A DNA stretch of 64,000 nucleotides, taken from assembly GCA_047975545.1 (NCBI GenBank), contig JBKEDS010000027.1:1-64000 (forward strand), read 5' to 3'. This stretch comes from JBKEDS01 sp047975545. GTDB lineage: Bacteria; Bacteroidota; Bacteroidia; Flavobacteriales; Flavobacteriaceae. The translations under genes and the position numbers were made by a program. Positions within the stretch are counted from its first letter, which is position 1. Each line of letters starts with the position of its first letter. The notes under the pieces were generated by a model that was not told the DNA's origin, did no database searches, and worked only from the letters and a program-made list of their open reading frames with translations. Shown piece after piece: positions 60,225 through 64,000 of this stretch.

Positions 60225-60884
60225 ATGACAACCCAATCCGAAGAAAATTATTTAAAAGCCATTTACCATTTGGGCAAACAAGGTACCAAAACGGTTAGCA
60301 CTAACGCCATTGCCGATAAAATAGAAACCAAAGCCTCATCGGTAACCGATATGCTTAAAAAATTGGCCGAAAAAAAATTGGTCAATTACATAAAATACCA
60401 AGGCGCAACCCTAACCGAGCAAGGCCAATTAGCAGCAGCATTAGTGGTTAGGAAGCACCGCCTATGGGAAGTGTTTTTGGTTGAAAAACTGGATTTTTCA
60501 TGGGATGAAGTCCATGATGTAGCCGAACAATTGGAGCATATAAAATCCCTAAAGTTAACAGATAAGTTAGAGGCGTTTTTAAAACACCCCACCCACGACC
60601 CGCACGGCGACCCTATTCCCAATAAGCAAGGGCAAATTGCGCAAACCAATAAAGTAACTTTGGCCGCCGTACAAATAAACCAAACCTGCGTATGCGTTGG
60701 GGTTCGGGACTCGTCAAAATCATTTTTAAATTACCTGAACAAAAAACATATTGCCTTGGGTTCGGTTTTTAAAATTACAGGAAAAGAAGCCTTCGACGAA
60801 TCGATGCTTATCCTGCACGAAAACCAAGAATTGAACATTTCCAAATCTGTTTCAAACAACCTATTCGTAAAAATTACAAATTAA
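60225..60884 (+). CDS. Metal-dependent transcriptional regulator, DtxR/MntR family
   Basis: A 219-residue repressor: N-terminal winged helix (SEENYLKAIYHLGKQGTKTV ... EKKLVNYIKYQGATLTEQG), a helical metal-binding/dimerisation domain (LWEVFLVEKLDFSWDEVHDV, with Glu/His ligands; HPTHDPHGDPIP) and a C-terminal FeoA/SH3-like domain. It senses Mn2+ or Fe2+. Start: the ATG at 60225; the TTG two codons earlier is less likely. It is 3 bp upstream of a ZIP transporter, and feoB is nearby on the other strand, so it probably controls divalent-metal uptake. Confidence 0.93.
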   Translation: MTTQSEENYLKAIYHLGKQGTKTVSTNAIADKIETKASSVTDMLKKLAEKKLVNYIKYQGATLTEQGQLAAALVVRKHRLWEVFLVEKLDFSWDEVHDVAEQLEHIKSLKLTDKLEAFLKHPTHDPHGDPIPNKQGQIAQTNKVTLAAVQINQTCVCVGVRDSSKSFLNYLNKKHIALGSVFKITGKEAFDESMLILHENQELNISKSVSNNLFVKITN

Positions 60885-60887
60885 AAA

Positions 60888-61709
60888 ATGAATACAGTAA
60901 TTGAGTATTTTGAAAGTATAGACCCTGTTCTCGGTGCACTTTATGCCTCGCTTTTTACATGGATTGTAACCGCTGCGGGCGCATCGCTGGTATTCTTTTT
61001 TAAAGGCATGAACCGTGCTTTGTTGGATGGTATGCTGGGGTTTACGGGCGGCGTTATGGTAGCGGCAAGTTTTTGGAGCTTGTTGGCCCCTGGTATTGAA
61101 ATGAGCCCCGGCGAGGGTTTTGTAAAGGTTATTCCCGCTGCCGTTGGATTTTCGCTTGGCGCTTTATTTTTATTCGGGTTGGACAAGTTTTTGCCGCATT
61201 TGCACATCAACTTTAAGGAAAACGAAAAAGAAGGCGTAAAAACGCCTTGGCACCGCACCACGCTTTTGGTCTTGGCCATTACCTTGCACAATATTCCCGA
61301 AGGCTTGGCGGTAGGCGTTTTGTTTGGCGGTGTTGCGGCCGGTATTCCTGAGGCAACAATTGGCGGCGCGGTAGCTTTGGCCCTGGGTATTGGTATCCAA
61401 AATTTTCCTGAGGGCTTGGCCGTTTCCATGCCGTTGCGCCGCCATGGTGTTAGTAAGTTTAAAAGTTTTTGGTATGGGCAGTTAAGTGCTATTGTCGAGC
61501 CTGTTGCCGCCGTAATCGGGGCGGTTGCCGTTACCTTTTTTACGCCCGTTTTGCCCTATGCTTTAGCTTTTGCGGCAGGCGCCATGATTTTTGTGGTGGT
61601 TGAAGAAGTGATTCCCGAAACCCAACAGGACAAACATACCGACATTGCAACCCTTGGCTTTATAGGCGGTTTTATTATTATGATGACTTTGGACGTGGCT
61701 TTGGGGTAG
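60888..61709 (+). CDS. ZIP-family divalent metal transporter (GufA subgroup)
   Basis: A 273-residue inner-membrane protein with about eight membrane helices. The transport helices carry TLHNIPEGLAVGVLFGG (~residue 134) and GIQNFPEGLAVSMPLRR, the HNxPEG motifs of the ZIP family. It imports Zn2+, Fe2+ or Mn2+. Three bp after the DtxR/MntR-type gene, implying a regulator-transporter operon. The GufA-like N-terminus (FTWIVTAAGASLVFFFKG) is intact. Confidence 0.94.
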   Translation: MNTVIEYFESIDPVLGALYASLFTWIVTAAGASLVFFFKGMNRALLDGMLGFTGGVMVAASFWSLLAPGIEMSPGEGFVKVIPAAVGFSLGALFLFGLDKFLPHLHINFKENEKEGVKTPWHRTTLLVLAITLHNIPEGLAVGVLFGGVAAGIPEATIGGAVALALGIGIQNFPEGLAVSMPLRRHGVSKFKSFWYGQLSAIVEPVAAVIGAVAVTFFTPVLPYALAFAAGAMIFVVVEEVIPETQQDKHTDIATLGFIGGFIIMMTLDVALG

Positions 61710-61751
61710 CCCTAAATTGAAATTCAATAAAAGCCTCATTAAACAATTTAA

Positions 61752-62627
61752 ATGATATTACCAGAAAACGCATTTCCAACAGGAAAAATAGGATACGGAT
61801 ACGGAAGAAACTACCAAATAATAAGTACAATTTCAGTTGTTGAAAACTTATTAATTGAGAACTATTTTCAGGAAAATGGAAAATTTACGAACTTAGTTTT
61901 ATCAAACAGGATGGGCAACGCCATTAAAGTCAGCCCAAATGATTGTGAATGGTTAAGCCAATCATTCTTCAGGAACGAAGAAACCCTATATGGGTTCTCG
62001 CTAATCGAGAAAAGCAATTCAAAAAAAATGTTTTTGACCCCCATAAAAGGAAAGATTGATTTTCCTTCGTTTAAACCCATAAGTAAATACTATGCAAAAG
62101 ACAAAAACCACTTTTACTACGGTCCTAGCGGAAAAATCATAAAAGAGCAGGATTTAAAATTATTTTTTGACGACACATATAGAGAAGAATGGAAAAAATT
62201 GCATCCCAAAGAAAAACCTGAACAATTGCTGTCGCTTTGGAACTCAAAAATAGCCACTGCCGGGGATAATGTATATTGGGATGGAAAATTGATTAAAGGC
62301 GTTCATTCCAGTCTTAAAAGAATCAATCAAACACTTTATGCGGATGACCATAACGTGTACCTTTACGACCTACAAAGGATAAAAAGGATTGAAGGTGTCG
62401 ATATGGGTTCCTTAGTGTTTTGTAACCTTGTTAAGGGCGGTAGTATTATTGGGTGCGCATCGGATAAGTTTAAACCTATTTATAAATATCTATCAAATGA
62501 AAATAATTTCACTAAATATGATTTTAGTTTTAATGCCCCCTTGTTTGAATCAAAAAGAGATATTCTGGATAAAGATTATTGGTGGTATAAATTAGAAAAA
62601 ACAGTTTACAGCAATGGCTATAAGTAA
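61752..62627 (+). CDS. DKNYY-like protein of unknown function
   Basis: A 291-residue soluble protein with repeated DKNYY-type segments (YYAKDKNHFYYGPSGKIIKE, LYADDHNVYLYDLQRIKRIE). DKNYY proteins have repeats of ~25 residues built around a D-x-N-x-hydrophobic-Y core; function unknown. No signal peptide. Follows the ZIP gene after 42 bp and is convergent with the feo genes. A/T-rich and possibly a recent acquisition. Confidence 0.72.
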   Translation: MILPENAFPTGKIGYGYGRNYQIISTISVVENLLIENYFQENGKFTNLVLSNRMGNAIKVSPNDCEWLSQSFFRNEETLYGFSLIEKSNSKKMFLTPIKGKIDFPSFKPISKYYAKDKNHFYYGPSGKIIKEQDLKLFFDDTYREEWKKLHPKEKPEQLLSLWNSKIATAGDNVYWDGKLIKGVHSSLKRINQTLYADDHNVYLYDLQRIKRIEGVDMGSLVFCNLVKGGSIIGCASDKFKPIYKYLSNENNFTKYDFSFNAPLFESKRDILDKDYWWYKLEKTVYSNGYK

Positions 62628-62637
62628 TCTGGGCATA

Positions 62638-62778
62638 TTAACCGCATCCACAACTATCGCCGCCACCGCAGGATTTTCCCGAGGCCTTTTTTTTCTTCCA
62701 AATAAATTTCCGAACAATAAAAACAACGGCAATGGCAACCGTTATATAAACCAGTATGTTTTGTACAATGGTGTTCAT
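62638..62778 (-). CDS. FeoB-associated small Cys-rich membrane protein
   Basis: A 46-residue protein: one membrane helix (IVQNILVYITVAIAVVFIV), then a basic stretch and the tail KSCGGGDSCGCG. This is the pattern of the FeoB-associated Cys-rich membrane protein family. It starts 6 bp downstream of the feoB stop codon and overlaps nothing, giving an feoB-small-gene transcript. The three tail cysteines may bind iron. No larger alternative start is present. Confidence 0.9.
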   Translation of the reverse strand: MNTIVQNILVYITVAIAVVFIVRKFIWKKKKASGKSCGGGDSCGCG

Positions 62779-62784
62779 GTTACC

Positions 62785-64000
62785 TTATTTTAAAAACTGA
62801 TAGGCTATAAGTCCTGCTATATAGGCCAAGCCGCTCATAGCGGTTAATTGCAGCAGTGGCCATTTCCAACTATTGGTTTCGCGCTTTACAATGGCCAAGG
62901 TACTCATGCACTGCATGGCAAAAGCATAGAACAACAGTAACGAAATACCCGTTGCCAATGTAAAAACCTTTGTGCCATCGGCATGGGTTTCGTTGCGCAT
63001 TTTGGTTTTTATGGTTTTTTCGCTTTCGTCGTCTATTTCGCTGCCCACGCTGTAAATGGTTGCCAGGCTGCCTACAAAAACCTCGCGGGCGGCAAAACTG
63101 CTTACCAGGGCAATGCCAATTTTCCAATCGTAGCCCAAGGGTTTTATTAGCGGCTCCACCCCTTTTCCTATGGTGCCCAAAACCGAGTTTTCCAATTTAA
63201 TCGATGCAATTTCATCGTCGATAACTTCGGCTTTAAACTCGGGGGTTTTGGCCTTTAGCGAGTCGGTTATTTGGGTGGCTGCGGTTATGTTTTCTTCTTC
63301 TTCCAAACTTGCCTTATAACGCTCCAATTTATTTTGTAGCGATAATTGCTGAATACTGCTAAACCCTTCGTTTTCAATATGGTTTTTAACAATAGCTTCG
63401 GCATTTTTAAAGTTTTCGTTGCTACCTATGGTGGCCAAAAACCATAAAATTATGGAAATGCCCAAAATTATTTTTCCCGCCCCAAACACAAAGGACTTTG
63501 TTTTTTCAACTACCGTAATAAACACGTTTTTAAATAAGGGCAGTTTATAATTGGGCATTTCAACAACAAAATACGATTTCCCTTTTATTTTTAAGGTTTT
63601 GCTTAAAATAGCCGCCGAAATTACCGCTGCGCCAAAGCCTAAAAGGTACAACAGCATTAGGGTTAGGGCTTGGTAGCTAAAGGAAAAATATTTGATGTTA
63701 AAAATATTGCCTTCGGGAATAACCAAAGCAATAAGTATCAGGTATACGGGCAATCGGGCCGAACAGGTGGTAAAGGGCGTTACCAAAATGGTAATAAGGC
63801 GTTCTTTCCAATTTTCAATATTTCGGGCGGCCATTACGGCGGGTATGGCGCAGGCCGTTCCGGAAATTAAGGGTACTACGCTTTTTCCGCTTAGGCCAAA
63901 CCGGCGCATAATACGGTCCATTAAAAACACCACACGGCTCATGTACCCGCTTTCTTCGAGAATGGAAATAAAAAAGAACAGAAAGGCAATTTGCGGAATG
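62785..64000 (-). CDS. feoB: Ferrous iron transporter FeoB (3' part, truncated by the window)
   Basis: The C-terminal ~404 residues of the GTP-driven Fe2+ transporter; the frame is open to the window edge. Visible are the membrane core IAFLFFFISILEESGYMSRV (at the edge), GLSGKSVVPLISGTACAIPA, the gate helices LVTPFTTCSARLPVYLIL, a Bacteroidetes-specific insertion with helical linker (~residues 200-240 of this piece) and final helices. The N-terminal G domain and any feoA gene lie beyond 64000. A metal regulator and ZIP gene are close by. Confidence 0.95.
   Translation of the reverse strand, partial: IPQIAFLFFFISILEESGYMSRVVFLMDRIMRRFGLSGKSVVPLISGTACAIPAVMAARNIENWKERLITILVTPFTTCSARLPVYLILIALVIPEGNIFNIKYFSFSYQALTLMLLYLLGFGAAVISAAILSKTLKIKGKSYFVVEMPNYKLPLFKNVFITVVEKTKSFVFGAGKIILGISIILWFLATIGSNENFKNAEAIVKNHIENEGFSSIQQLSLQNKLERYKASLEEEENITAATQITDSLKAKTPEFKAEVIDDEIASIKLENSVLGTIGKGVEPLIKPLGYDWKIGIALVSSFAAREVFVGSLATIYSVGSEIDDESEKTIKTKMRNETHADGTKVFTLATGISLLLFYAFAMQCMSTLAIVKRETNSWKWPLLQLTAMSGLAYIAGLIAYQFLK

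Noticed and set aside
1..64000. tRNA, rRNA, riboswitch and phage integrase searches by eye
   Set aside because: No cloverleaf, CCA-type ends, conserved rRNA segments, riboswitch cores or integrase motifs noticed; absence by reading is not proof.

Overview
The window is a chromosomal segment of a Bacteroidetes bacterium, almost certainly a member of the Flavobacteriaceae. Evidence for this: two proteins or protein pieces with type IX secretion (T9SS) type A sorting domains, a large Oar-type TonB-dependent receptor, a cysteine-free L32, a zinc-finger-less DksA-like protein, TAnnTTTG promoter boxes, and flavobacterial gene blocks such as CBS-nadK-DUF6089-uppS-bamA-ompH-ompH-murI, tig-clpP-clpX and DUF177-rpmF. 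No rRNA, tRNA, CRISPR array or prophage was seen.

Layout. 0.1-16.6 kb is mostly on the minus strand: rpmF/DUF177, pdxA (ribE divergent), a UDG-family protein with a HopJ-family protein, a membrane protein, a TonB receptor, M23 peptidase-pgi, DUF3108-TPM, and uvrC with a patatin/beta-barrel protein. 16.9-21.4 kb (+) holds a RimB-like protease, rimK, an aspartoacylase-family gene and 5-FCL. This cluster is interrupted between rimK and the aspartoacylase gene by a 1.5-kb island with a REP-associated tyrosine transposase (RAYT), four REP arms, a truncated gene remnant and a lipoprotein. 21.4-27.0 kb (-) is lspA, an esterase lipoprotein, a DksA-like gene and ileS. 27.5-30.8 kb (+) holds two secreted T9SS cargo genes, the second split by a frameshift. 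31.0-38.1 kb (-) is clpX, clpP, tig, a holin-like protein, a YwqK/TonB_C protein, an alpha/beta hydrolase and pdxJ. 38.2-50.8 kb (+) is the envelope-biogenesis block followed by a lipocalin, an OmpA protein and tex. 50.9-52.4 kb (-) has two unknown genes and a TerB-like gene. 52.6-61.7 kb has mfd, a type II restriction-modification pair (C5-methyltransferase plus SacI-family nuclease), a thioredoxin-like protein, YraN, and a DtxR/MntR regulator with a ZIP transporter. The end holds a DKNYY-like gene and the feoB 3' part with its small Cys-rich partner.

The main theme of interest is repeats. At least four families of short palindromic or fold-back sequences occupy the gaps: a ~170-bp fold-back family with ATTATACCAATTTT-type ends, a ~160-bp AGAGGCTGTC family, a GATTGCTTCGTCGT family, and the RAYT-linked REPs. 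Related palindromes also lie in frame inside essential or core genes: three in ileS and one in mfd. This resembles the protein-coding palindromic elements described in Rickettsia. Together with the RAYT island splitting the rim cluster, this is the best candidate for something under-described here.

All family names come from reading the translations. No database search was possible.
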